Source: RGIG8775 sp045537235 (GTDB taxonomy: Bacteria > Bacillota > Clostridia > Oscillospirales > CAG-272). Taken from it: a DNA stretch of 36,453 bases. Shown here in pieces: positions 16,214 to 23,361 of the stretch. The stretch is taken from assembly GCA_045537235.1 (NCBI GenBank), contig JAZSPB010000122.1, forward strand, positions 1 to 36,453, in the 5' to 3' direction. The stretch's first letter is position 1. The number at the start of each line of letters is the position of its first letter. The notes below the pieces were generated by a model. It ran no database searches, was not told the origin of the DNA, and saw only the letters and a program-made list of their open reading frames with translations. The translations under genes and the position numbers were made by a program.

Positions 16214-16248
16214 TCCCCCGACGGGACAATGCTGTCGGGGGATTTTTT
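16214..16248 (+). terminator. Terminator retained behind the valS remnant
   Basis: TCCCCCGAC pairs with GTCGGGGGA (9 bp), followed by six T. The stem begins like the valS terminator at 12979. The rest of the gap 15938-16333 shows no other feature. Confidence 0.75.
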
Positions 16249-16259
16249 GAAAAGAAGGG

Positions 16260-16285
16260 GAAAAGACAACATTTGTCGTCTTTTC
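16260..16285 (-). terminator. Possible terminator of the membrane-protein operon
   Basis: GAAAAGAC and GTCTTTTC form an 8-bp stem 49 bp beyond the stop at 16334. The minus-strand tail (CCCCTTCTTTTC) is a poor T-run, so this is tentative. Confidence 0.35.
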
Positions 16286-16333
16286 GGTGCTGCCCCCTCT
16301 CTTCACGCGCGTTCGCGCCGCTATGATGCCAAT

Positions 16334-16897
16334 CTATTGCTGATTCGCCTCATAAAGCTTGATATTACGAACACTCCTCTTGAATTTGCCGAAGGTAAAA
16401 AACGGGGCAACATAAACGCAGAAAGTAAACCAGAGGGCAAAGTTGAGTACCCCGGCGATCAAAGCAAACAAACATCCTTTGTTTTCCGTATGCGCAGAAA
16501 CCTTGTAATGATTTCCATATTCATGGGTCGTTTGGATATGTGTTGTACGGAACTGTTCTCCGACCGTGTACCCACTCTTTCCCGCCTTCACGGCACTTTT
16601 AAACACTGCTTTAAAACACAGAGCGATTGATGCCACGCCCCAGCATATCAGAATAAAATACACAGAGCTAAATAGGTACATCCCCAAGGTCTCCACGAAG
16701 GAAGCAGCCTCTGAAAAAGCAACAAACGGAAATATAAAAACAATTGCTATTGCGGCAAGCACAGTCGCCGCACCATATAATATTTTAACCTTTTGAACCC
16801 ACTTCTTCACCCTGCAAAGATCGTCCACATTATGAATGGGTTCCTCTTGCGAATAAAGCAAGGAAACTTTTTTTAATACGGATTTAATAAAATTCAC
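16334..16897 (-). CDS. Hypothetical multi-pass membrane protein
   Basis: I do not recognise the family. The 187-residue protein has a charged N-terminus, two hydrophobic segments (about residues 42-65 and 73-97), a polar loop rich in Thr/His/Lys (about 100-140), and one or two more hydrophobic segments (about 143-168), then a basic tail. It starts with GTG at 16897 behind GGAAGG. It lies 111 bp downstream of another membrane-anchored protein gene on the same strand, probably in one transcript controlled by the structured leader at 17743-17963. Confidence 0.7.
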   Translation of the reverse strand: MNFIKSVLKKVSLLYSQEEPIHNVDDLCRVKKWVQKVKILYGAATVLAAIAIVFIFPFVAFSEAASFVETLGMYLFSSVYFILICWGVASIALCFKAVFKSAVKAGKSGYTVGEQFRTTHIQTTHEYGNHYKVSAHTENKGCLFALIAGVLNFALWFTFCVYVAPFFTFGKFKRSVRNIKLYEANQQ

Positions 16898-17008
16898 TTC
16901 ACAGCCTTCCTTTCTTTAATTTCTTTAATTTCATACAATTGGTTCTAGTCTCTTCTGCCGAGCCGTTGCAAAGGTCACCAAGCCGCAAAGAACATCGACC
17001 TTTCGCAA

Positions 17009-17728
17009 CTATCCAATCATGCGCTCCCTTTTCAATTTCACAAGCATTACAAAGAGCGCAACGAGAAAGATGGGCGGGAAAAGGAACCCCAAAAACATCC
17101 ATGGAGCACACCCCGATCGGTTGTCCTCTTTCGCATCATCCATTCTTTCAGGCTCAATGACAATATGTTCTTTGCCGTCCTTTTCGTAAATATACCCCAA
17201 CGTGATCTTATCGTTCCTCCGAGGCTCCACAGCCAGAATCGGCCGAATGGGAAATGAAAAAGGCTCTTGCGTCATATGTACAGCGTATCGGTTTAATCGG
17301 TGATCCATTAAGGTGTAATTCAAATCACTAAAATATTGAGAGTGAATTTGAAACCCTTCTCGCTTCGCGATCTTGACGATATCACTTTGGGCAAAATAGG
17401 AGGTCTTTTGGTTGGGTTTTAAGAAGAACAGACTCAACCCCTTCTTTCCTGCCCCTATATGTCCGTCAATAAACAGCCGCTCACTGACCACATAGTCTCG
17501 CGAGACTGTCCTCTGCGTTTCCGTCCCTTGAAAAGAGCTGGTTCCTACGCCGGTAGAATTGCATTCGATATATGCAAAAAAATAACTTGGCGGCTTGCCC
17601 AAAAAGATGCTTTCCTCGGTAGCGGATTTCAATGAAGAAAGAAAGCGAGCTGTCTTTTTGTCGATCTCCCCTTCCTTCTTGGTCTCAATAAAGCGCTGCA
17701 AATGTCTTAATATTTCCGCTTTTTCCAT
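17009..17728 (-). CDS. Hypothetical protein with C-terminal membrane anchor
   Basis: I do not recognise the family. The 239-residue protein has a helical, charged N-terminus (residues 1-35), a mixed middle region with beta-type segments such as PSYFFAYIECN and RLFIDGHIGAGKKGLSLFFL, and one strong transmembrane segment near the end (WMFLGFLFPPIFLVALFVML) followed by a basic tail. It looks like a tail-anchored cytosolic domain. ATG 17728 is chosen because AGGAGG precedes it at the right distance; a TTG further upstream lies inside the terminator hairpin. It is the first gene behind the structured leader and probably cotranscribed with 16334-16897. Confidence 0.7.
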   Translation of the reverse strand: MEKAEILRHLQRFIETKKEGEIDKKTARFLSSLKSATEESIFLGKPPSYFFAYIECNSTGVGTSSFQGTETQRTVSRDYVVSERLFIDGHIGAGKKGLSLFFLKPNQKTSYFAQSDIVKIAKREGFQIHSQYFSDLNYTLMDHRLNRYAVHMTQEPFSFPIRPILAVEPRRNDKITLGYIYEKDGKEHIVIEPERMDDAKEDNRSGCAPWMFLGFLFPPIFLVALFVMLVKLKRERMIG

Positions 17729-17742
17729 AATCCCTCCTGCTG

Positions 17743-17779
17743 TAAAAATAAAAAATGCGCGCAACCGAAGCCGCGCGCA
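17743..17779 (-). terminator. Attenuator-type terminator in the leader of the membrane-protein operon
   Basis: On the minus strand TGCGCGC pairs with GCGCGCA (7 bp, 10-nt loop), followed by TTTTTTATTTTT. It ends 5 nt before the AGGAGG of the gene at 17728, so it would stop transcription before the operon unless it is disrupted. Confidence 0.8.
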
Positions 17780-17963
17780 CCGAAAAACACAAACTCCGAT
17801 TGCTGCGAAACAAACTTAACAGAATGGGAATTTTATCCTTGCCACCCTACTAAATGAAATTTGTGCTTTTACCAAATTCTAAAAATAGGGTTGACAAAAA
17901 ATGGGTATAGTATCCCACATGAAAAGGATATCCCATAATTTCCGTTATTAAGTTTGTTTCGCA
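17743..17963 (-). promoter_or_regulatory. Long structured 5' leader, candidate riboswitch or attenuator of unknown class
   Basis: Read on the minus strand, the RNA would begin with TGCGAAACAAACTTAA (17963-17948), which pairs perfectly over 16 bp with TTAAGTTTGTTTCGCA (17819-17804). Inside it, ATGGGA pairs with TCCCAT and the adjoining TATCCTT with AAGGATA, giving a further 13-bp helix with one bulge. Two inner arms follow: TGGG/CCCA, and ACCCT/AGGGT capped by AATTTG/CAAATT. The GC-rich terminator lies 24 nt after the closing stem and just before the ribosome binding site. No conserved core of a riboswitch known to me is visible. Confidence 0.65.
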
Positions 17964-17968
17964 CATTT

Positions 17969-17997
17969 ATTATACCACAAACGCGGAGAAAAATCAA
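17969..17997 (-). promoter_or_regulatory. Sigma-A promoter of the structured leader
   Basis: TTGATT is followed after 17 bp by TATAAT on the minus strand. The predicted start falls at about 17962, the first bases of the 16-bp closing stem. Confidence 0.75.
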
Positions 17998-18174
17998 TAG
18001 TTTTTATTAGTTTTCTCCATGTTTCCTTTCAGCCATTGGCCATGGTTTGGGCAATAACAAATTATATCGTGTTCAGTGAAAATTTTCCCACCTCATCTTC
18101 AGCACCTACTCAGAAAAGAAGATAAAGCTTGACAAAATCAAGCATTGGTTGAGTCATAAACAACCATTTGATAA

Positions 18175-18202
18175 TTGTTTTTTTGCGAATATCTGCTATA
18201 AT
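18175..18202 (+). promoter_or_regulatory. Promoter of the XRE-TPR regulator gene
   Basis: TTGTTT is followed after 16 bp by TATAAT. A small palindrome (ACCGGT) lies just downstream near the start. The stretch 18000-18170 contains only short AT-rich hairpins such as GCTTGA/TCAAGC, and no gene. Confidence 0.55.
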
Positions 18203-18242
18203 ATAATTACACCGGTGATAACGATTTCAAGGAGGAGCTTTT

Positions 18243-19409
18243 ATGCAACTTAATTTAGGCAAAAAAATCAGAGAATTACGCCGACGTGACGGACGCACAC
18301 AGGATAATCTCGCAGAAATCCTCGGAGTAACCGCGCAGGCGGTTTCGCGCTGGGAGTCATGTGGTAGTTATCCCGATATGGAGATGATCCCGGCTATCGC
18401 AAATTACTTTCATATTTCGATTGATGAATTATTTGGTTACCACGATGAACGAGAAGAAAAAATCAAAACCATTCTTGAAAATGCCACCAAGATACTTACA
18501 AAGCAAGGATTTACCATGTATCAAGGAAGTTTGTCGGAAGAGGTTGAGGAATGTGTCGATATGCTTCGTGCAGCTTCCGAAGAATTTCCAAACGAACCAA
18601 AAATTCTGTTGAAGCTTGCTCAGTCCCTTCATATGTGGGGTTGGAATAAATATGGAGCCAAAGGGCATCCTTCAGATTCCTTCGGTATCATAGAAGATGA
18701 TATTGATTACAACTCACAAAACATTTATTGGCATGAAGCCATTCGTGTTTATGAAAAGCTTTTGAAATGCAATCCATCTTCAGAAGATCGCGAAATTGCC
18801 ATCCGTCAGATAACGCCGCTTTATTGCAGAATGGGTGAATACGAAAAGGCAAAGGCACTTGCTAACGATCAAAACGCACTTGCCATTTGCAAAGAAGTCT
18901 TATTGCCCTTGGCAACAGTCGGTGAAGAAAAAGCAAGATATCAAGGTGAAAGAATTATGGTTCTTCTTTCCAATCTCAGCTTTGCCATTTCCGAAACGGT
19001 CGCCACAAGACCGACAATATCATCATCTGAATATGGGCGAGAAATTCTATTGTCGGTCATCGATCTTTACGAAAAAGTTTTTATCGACGGCAAGTGTGGG
19101 GGATGGCATTGGGACATAGGTCAGTTGTATTTGACTTTGGCTCAATATGAAATGGACAACCATGGAAGCATGGAAAAAGTTCTCAATTATTTTGACAAAG
19201 GCTTTGATCACTGCAAGGAATATATTCGTATCCACAATGAGGGGGAATATCAATATTCCGCTCCTCTTATCTCGGCATTACCGAAGATAGACAAAGGAGA
19301 TCTCGCCCCTTTTGGTGACGATTTTTGGGAAAAGGAATTACGAACATTCCAAAAAAATGTTGTTGAGAAAATTCGCCAAAACTCAAAATATGCTGAATGT
19401 TTCAAATAA
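18243..19409 (+). CDS. XRE-family regulator with C-terminal TPR-like domain
   Basis: The 388-residue protein has an N-terminal Cro/C1-type helix-turn-helix (about residues 8-62: KIRELRRRDGRTQDNLAEILGVTAQAVSRWE). It is followed by a long helical region (about 75-370) with TPR-like repeats that mention bed-pairs such as YEKLLKCNPSSEDREIAIRQ and YFDKGFDHCKEYIRIHNEG. Proteins of this layout often respond to peptides or other ligands. The start ATG follows GGAGGAG. It is divergent from the membrane-protein operon, with 514 bp between start codons. Target genes are unknown; autoregulation or control of the divergent operon is possible. Confidence 0.85.
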   Translation: MQLNLGKKIRELRRRDGRTQDNLAEILGVTAQAVSRWESCGSYPDMEMIPAIANYFHISIDELFGYHDEREEKIKTILENATKILTKQGFTMYQGSLSEEVEECVDMLRAASEEFPNEPKILLKLAQSLHMWGWNKYGAKGHPSDSFGIIEDDIDYNSQNIYWHEAIRVYEKLLKCNPSSEDREIAIRQITPLYCRMGEYEKAKALANDQNALAICKEVLLPLATVGEEKARYQGERIMVLLSNLSFAISETVATRPTISSSEYGREILLSVIDLYEKVFIDGKCGGWHWDIGQLYLTLAQYEMDNHGSMEKVLNYFDKGFDHCKEYIRIHNEGEYQYSAPLISALPKIDKGDLAPFGDDFWEKELRTFQKNVVEKIRQNSKYAECFK

Positions 19410-19414
19410 TCCTC

Positions 19415-19441
19415 GCTCCGCCTCGTGCGGAGCTTCGCTTT
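19415..19441 (+). terminator. Intrinsic terminator of the XRE-TPR gene
   Basis: GCTCCGC and GCGGAGC form a 7-bp stem with a 5-nt loop, followed by TTCGCTTTT. Confidence 0.7.
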
Positions 19442-19460
19442 TGTGTCCCCAAAACAGTAC

Positions 19461-19649
19461 TTACGAAAAAATAGCTAATATTTTGAAGCAAGAGATGTGT
19501 AAAAAAGGACAGAGAATACCAAAGATCTCTGTCCTTTTGTCATAGAAGCGTTCTTTGAATGCCCTCAAATCAACACAGGTCACCCCTACCGTGATGATAG
19601 AATCAAAACCTGCTTTATCGCAGATCCCCTTCAGTGTATCTTTTTTCAC
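19461..19649 (-). pseudogene. Short remnant or small gene coupled to the TIM-barrel protein gene
   Basis: A 62-codon frame starts with GTG overlapping the TGA of the upstream gene (GTGA), the usual geometry of translational coupling. The first 35 residues (VKKDTLKGICDKAGFDSIITVGV...) look like a real protein start. The frame then runs through the terminator hairpin at 19507-19534 and ends without a recognisable domain. The simplest reading is a gene whose 3' part was lost. The family is not recognised. Confidence 0.4.
19507..19538. terminator. Bidirectional intrinsic terminator
   Basis: GGACAGAGA pairs perfectly with TCTCTGTCC (9 bp), flanked by A6 on the left and TTTTGT on the right. It can serve both the minus-strand TIM-barrel unit and the plus-strand regulator. 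Confidence 0.8.
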
Positions 19650-21199
19650 TTATCCCCAATCTTAAGCTCCAAATATCTCACCGTCACATTATCGCCGGAA
19701 AAAACAATATTGCGAATGCGATTGCCGTCGGGCACTACCTTATAAGCATAAAAATTCACATCGGCATATATCTGCTTCTCGGGATCGCTCATTTTTCTCG
19801 GATGGCAGCAATACGCATCGTCCGTCATGCCAATACAAGGTGCAACAGTCCCATCCACCGTTAGCTCGGGGATTCCTCCTCCCTGCTGAACACCAACAAA
19901 CAAGGTTACCTTTTCTCCTTCACATACCCCGGTCTGCATGGTAAAAGCTGTCCTACCATCCACAAACAACGGCAATGGACAGTATTCTCCCTCTCGGAAG
20001 GGCTTGGTGCAATTTTCGCGATAGGTTACCACATGACAACGTGTCCCCTTTTTTGCCGCTTCAGCCGACGCACATGAAGTCCAAACAGACCAAATATGTG
20101 CATCGTTCTCCACCGCCCGAAGATATATCTCACAATCTTCCTCGTTCGCAAAGTCGCTGTCACGCATTTCCTTAGAACGCAAACGGAAATAATTATAAAG
20201 ATAGATTTTATCCGCCCCCGCATCAAAATACTGCGCGGCAAAGCCTCGAGCTGTCTCGGTCGATTGCAGATAAGGCTGATTTAAATGAGTCTCCAACCCC
20301 GCCCAAATTTCAACGTCGGTTCCCTCGGTCATCGCTTTCCAATCGGCAATCGGCATATCGCTGTCCGTACACGTCCACCGTGGCGAAGGAATGAGAACAT
20401 CAACAAGACCGCGCTGCACCCACTCGGCGGCATTAAAACCAAACACCTTATTGTCCTCAATGTCGCGGCAAAGGCGAACGGCCAGTTTGATACGGTGACC
20501 ACGCAGCTTCTCCTTTTGGCAAAGATATTCGTGCACTCGCGCTACAAATTCTGTCATGATAATATGGCAATTGGGATTCCTTTTATAGTCAAAGCAAAAG
20601 ATCTCACGCATGAAATCCAGCTCTAAACCGTCCACATCGTACTTGTCCACGCACTCACAAAGATAAGCGAACATTTTTTCGCGAATCCTTTTGGCTCCGT
20701 AATCAAAGCATGCCGCATAGTATTGCCCCGTCACGTCACCAATCATCAACCCTTTTTCCTTGGCCTCATAAAAAAGATCGCTACGGAGCCAGTGCGTGGA
20801 ACTCTTCCCAAGATGCGCGTCGTTCATGCGTACCGAAAGCCACGCACGAATTCCGTGCTTTTGAACCTCTTTCAGCATAAAATCGATAGGATCCCCCTCC
20901 ATAGCACCATAAATATCCGCTACACCTCGAACAGCAAGAGTGTCTGAATAATCGACCGCCAGCCCATTCTCCTGCGTTTGCGTCAACTTGTCACCCCGCC
21001 ACGAAATAACCTCGGAAGGAAACAAAGAATTTTGGCAGAAGCAACAAAACAAAAGGTCGGAAATCCCCCCCTTGGCGTATCCGTCCACATATGATTTCAG
21101 TGTTTTCTCAATCTCCGACACATCCCGTCCGCAGGAACGGTATATATGACAAAAAATATCTCCGTCGATATTAACAGCAACTCCTTGATTGTTCTGCAT
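19646..21199 (-). CDS. Uncharacterised TIM-barrel protein, glycoside-hydrolase-like (GHL10 type)
   Basis: The 517-residue protein appears to be a (beta/alpha)8 barrel over residues 1-360, with strand-end motifs such as GIRAWLSVRMND, VDGLELDFMREIF, GHRIKLAVRLCRD and VEIWAGLETHLNQP. A beta-rich C-terminal domain follows (about 400-517). The acidic D and E residues at strand ends (LELDFMRE) resemble family-10-like glycosidases (GHL10), but I cannot assign a substrate. No signal peptide is visible. The start is ATG 21199, and the gene has a near-consensus promoter. It is followed by the overlapping frame at 19461-19649. Confidence 0.6.
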   Translation of the reverse strand: MQNNQGVAVNIDGDIFCHIYRSCGRDVSEIEKTLKSYVDGYAKGGISDLLFCCFCQNSLFPSEVISWRGDKLTQTQENGLAVDYSDTLAVRGVADIYGAMEGDPIDFMLKEVQKHGIRAWLSVRMNDAHLGKSSTHWLRSDLFYEAKEKGLMIGDVTGQYYAACFDYGAKRIREKMFAYLCECVDKYDVDGLELDFMREIFCFDYKRNPNCHIIMTEFVARVHEYLCQKEKLRGHRIKLAVRLCRDIEDNKVFGFNAAEWVQRGLVDVLIPSPRWTCTDSDMPIADWKAMTEGTDVEIWAGLETHLNQPYLQSTETARGFAAQYFDAGADKIYLYNYFRLRSKEMRDSDFANEEDCEIYLRAVENDAHIWSVWTSCASAEAAKKGTRCHVVTYRENCTKPFREGEYCPLPLFVDGRTAFTMQTGVCEGEKVTLFVGVQQGGGIPELTVDGTVAPCIGMTDDAYCCHPRKMSDPEKQIYADVNFYAYKVVPDGNRIRNIVFSGDNVTVRYLELKIGDK

Positions 21200-21225
21200 A
21201 TCATTACCCCTTTTCCTTTTTCTCC

Positions 21226-21254
21226 ATTATATCATTTTGAACCCGCTTTGTCAA
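21226..21254 (-). promoter_or_regulatory. Sigma-A promoter of the TIM-barrel protein gene
   Basis: On the minus strand TTGACA is followed after 17 bp by TATAAT, both consensus. The start codon lies 27 bp beyond the -10. Confidence 0.85.
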
Positions 21255-21324
21255 TGAATAAGCAGATCAACTTTCGACTTGAAAATGTCCTTTTGGTATA
21301 GTTTTTTCAAAATTGAGAACCTAC

Positions 21325-21353
21325 TTGCTTTTTTGACGGGAATCATGTATAAT
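21325..21353 (+). promoter_or_regulatory. Sigma-A promoter of the DUF4349 lipoprotein gene
   Basis: TTGCTT is followed after 17 bp by TATAAT. The leader is about 155 nt and contains a hairpin ACAAAATA/TATTTTGT and a stem around GCCG/CGGC with GCA/TGC. Its function is unknown. Confidence 0.6.
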
Positions 21354-21513
21354 GAAACTACAAAATAAAATTTTTTGAAACCAAGACTCCTATTTTGTCG
21401 TCTATAAAAGCAGATACCGCCGACGCAACCATTCATTGTGCTTCGGCAATCCCTTGAACGAAGAAAAACATCCGCAATTCACGGCAAAATAAAATTAAAA
21501 AGGAGAGATCGCC

Positions 21514-22455
21514 ATGAAAAAGCCCCCCAACCAAAAAACAGTATTAACCATTCTCACACTTATACTGATCCTTTGCTTACTAACCTCTTGCGGTGCCGCG
21601 GCCGAAGACAAATATGCCGGTGCCGAAAAGCCCTCCTACGAATTGGACTACGGCTACGGTGCAGACGGCGGCTTCACTGAAGACAAATTGGAAAACTCCA
21701 ACGGAACCGGCTCGACCGTCGACAAAGAATATGCCGAAAAGATCATCCGTGAAGTCAACATGGTGACCGAAACCCGCGATTTTGACGACGCGCTGGCGGA
21801 AATTCGTGCCAATGTCTCCTCCTTGGGCGGCTATGAGCAATCGGTCAGCACAACGGGAAAAAGCTACAATAGCAGCGGCACTTATTGTCGAGTCGCCAAA
21901 ATGGTACTTCGTATCCCCGCCGAAAAGCTGGATGAATTTCTCAACGAGGTCGGAGATCTTGTTAATGTCACCAATCAATCGACAAACAGCACCAATGTCA
22001 CCACACAGTACTATGATATAAAATCCCGTATCGGCGTCTTGGAAAGCGAAAAAGAAGCCTACGAAGAAATGCTCAAAACCTCCACAGATGTCAGCTACCT
22101 GCTGGAGATCAAGGATCGCCTGTACAATGTCATCGAGGAGATCGAATCCTACGAAACCCAACTCCGCCTCTACGACAGCAAGGTCTCCTATTCCACCGTC
22201 ACCATGAGCCTGGAAGAAGTCATAGAATATTCCCAAATCACCACCACTGAGGACACCTTTGGCACTCGAATCAGCCGCGCTTTCGTCGATAGCTGGAAAT
22301 CCTTTGCCACCGGTCTTCAATCCTTCGCCGTCCTCCTCGTATACGCGATCCCCACCCTGCTTCTTCTTGCCTTCATCGCCGGTGGCACCGTCGCTATCGT
22401 CCTCACCTCCATCCGCCACAGCAAAAAGAAAAAGCATAAAGACAACAACAAATAA
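21514..22455 (+). CDS. DUF4349 domain lipoprotein
   Basis: The 313-residue protein starts with a lipoprotein signal peptide (hydrophobic stretch then lipobox L-T-S-C at about residue 26), so it should be anchored outside the membrane. A DUF4349 domain follows (about 75-285). It contains the conserved pattern of small beta strands, MVLRIPAEKLDEFL, a coiled-coil segment (YDIKSRIGVLESEKEAYEEMLKTS) and a second strand region ending YSTVTMSLEE. One transmembrane helix lies near the end (about 275-300), followed by a Lys-rich cytosolic tail. The molecular role of DUF4349 is not established. The start ATG follows AAGGAGAG. Confidence 0.92.
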   Translation: MKKPPNQKTVLTILTLILILCLLTSCGAAAEDKYAGAEKPSYELDYGYGADGGFTEDKLENSNGTGSTVDKEYAEKIIREVNMVTETRDFDDALAEIRANVSSLGGYEQSVSTTGKSYNSSGTYCRVAKMVLRIPAEKLDEFLNEVGDLVNVTNQSTNSTNVTTQYYDIKSRIGVLESEKEAYEEMLKTSTDVSYLLEIKDRLYNVIEEIESYETQLRLYDSKVSYSTVTMSLEEVIEYSQITTTEDTFGTRISRAFVDSWKSFATGLQSFAVLLVYAIPTLLLLAFIAGGTVAIVLTSIRHSKKKKHKDNNK

Positions 22456-22461
22456 CCCCCG

Positions 22462-22498
22462 GCGCAGTTGCAGATTTCCCTGTGACTGCGCTTTTTTT
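22462..22498 (+). terminator. Terminator of the DUF4349 gene
   Basis: GCGCAGT pairs with ACTGCGC, with an inner CAG/CTG, followed by seven T. It is nearly identical in inverted orientation to the terminator at 22739-22775. Confidence 0.88.
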
Positions 22499-22738
22499 GA
22501 GCAGTGGGGGAGACGGGATGGCGCCTGCGGGCGCGGGAGGTCGCTTTTTTGAAAAAAAGCTCCGCAAAAAACTTTTCTATTGCGCTCTTGATAAAGTTTG
22601 AGCAAACATACTGCCCCCATTGGGTATCACTGTGTTCGCTCAAACACCCAAAAGGGCGCAATAGAAAAGTTTTTGCGGAGCTTTTTTCAAAAAGCGACCT
22701 CCCGCGCCCGCAGGCGCCATCCCGTCTCCCCCACCGCT

Positions 22739-22775
22739 CAAAAAAGCGCAGTCACAGGGAAATCTGTAACTGCGC
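22739..22775 (-). terminator. Terminator of the methylglyoxal-synthase-like gene
   Basis: On the minus strand GCGCAGT pairs with ACTGCGC, followed by a run of six T. It mirrors the terminator at 22462-22498. Confidence 0.88.
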
Positions 22776-22781
22776 TGGGGG

Positions 22782-23219
22782 TTAATAGTTTTTGGTCTTT
22801 CTTTTTTGGTTGTATTCGGAACGGGGGTTGTAGATTTCTCGCCATGAGAGATCGCCGCGATCCAAAGCGGTAATGATGACCTCGGCGGTTGCTATGTTGG
22901 TAGCAACGGGGATATTGTAGAGGTCACACATACGCATCATTTCGTTTTCCACCTCATCGTATGTCGTGCTGGGGCGCGTATCGCGGAAGTTAAGCAATAC
23001 ATCGATCTCGTTGTAAGCCAAACGGGAGATGATCTGCTCTTCTCCGCCATGCTCTCCTGTCAGCAGTTTTTCAATCTCAAGCCCCGTCGCCTCGCTGATA
23101 TATTTCGCGGTTATGCTGGTGGCACAGAGATTATGCTTACTCAAGATTCCGCAATAAGCAATGCAAAACTCGGTCATAAGCTCCTTCTTTGTGTCGTTGG
23201 CAATAATAGCAATTTCCAT
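22782..23219 (-). CDS. Methylglyoxal-synthase-like protein with altered active site
   Basis: The 145-residue protein follows the methylglyoxal synthase fold along its length (start IAIIANDTKKELM, middle IDVLLNFRD, end YNIPVATNIATAEVII). True enzymes convert dihydroxyacetone phosphate to methylglyoxal. Here several catalytic residues differ from the E. coli enzyme as I recall it: the early HD pair is N8-D9, catalytic Asp71 is E60 (GGEEQ for GGDQQ), the GP of the phosphate loop is GE, and His98 is Y87. It may be inactive or have another substrate. The start is ATG 23219, after AAAGGA. It has its own promoter and a leader of about 135 nt. Confidence 0.8.
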   Translation of the reverse strand: MEIAIIANDTKKELMTEFCIAYCGILSKHNLCATSITAKYISEATGLEIEKLLTGEHGGEEQIISRLAYNEIDVLLNFRDTRPSTTYDEVENEMMRMCDLYNIPVATNIATAEVIITALDRGDLSWREIYNPRSEYNQKRKTKNY

Positions 23220-23236
23220 TTTAGCAATCCTTTCTT

Positions 23237-23288
23237 GTTTGAAGATAGTCAAACTATGCCTCACTTTATTGACGGAAAATCCTCAAAC
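23237..23288 (-). promoter_or_regulatory. Leader stem-loop before the methylglyoxal-synthase-like gene
   Basis: On the minus strand GTTTGAGGA pairs with TCTTCAAAC (9 bp, one G-U), and an inner GTCAA pairs with TTGAC. The structure ends directly before the AAGAAAGGA ribosome binding site. The role is unknown. Confidence 0.4.
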
Positions 23289-23361
23289 ACCATAATATGT
23301 AGTCAAAACTCAGACTTCGGGGATAGAAACCAATACAGTAGGGGAACATAACTTTTATCCT

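Larger units (their letters stand above)
22456..22781. repeat. Giant palindrome: repeat copy 4 flanked by inverted terminators
   Basis: This is the most complete copy. Both arms are type A, and the palindrome extends outwards through GGGGGAGACGGGATGGCGCC and then through a terminator hairpin on each side, giving arms of about 160 bp. The variable stem reads TTTTCTATTGCGC on the left and GCGCAATAGAAAA on the right, a changed but still complementary version of the TTCCGCGCC stem of other copies. The centre carries GTTTGAGC/GCTCAAAC. It fills the whole gap between two convergent genes. Confidence 0.95.

Noticed and set aside
17804..17963. 16-bp inverted repeats 128 bp apart read as an invertible (phase-variable) promoter or a MITE
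   Set aside because: The good sigma-A promoter lies outside the repeats, no convincing promoter lies between them, no target-site duplication is seen, the inner sequence itself folds into a nested helix, and the first strand coincides with the predicted RNA start. A structured leader explains more. An inverted-orientation read search could still test it.
17804..17963. AGGGTGGCA inside the leader as a T-box element
   Set aside because: It matches the first half of the T-box sequence only; the ACCGCG half is missing, and the downstream genes are not tRNA or amino-acid related. The real T-box is at 9966-10186.
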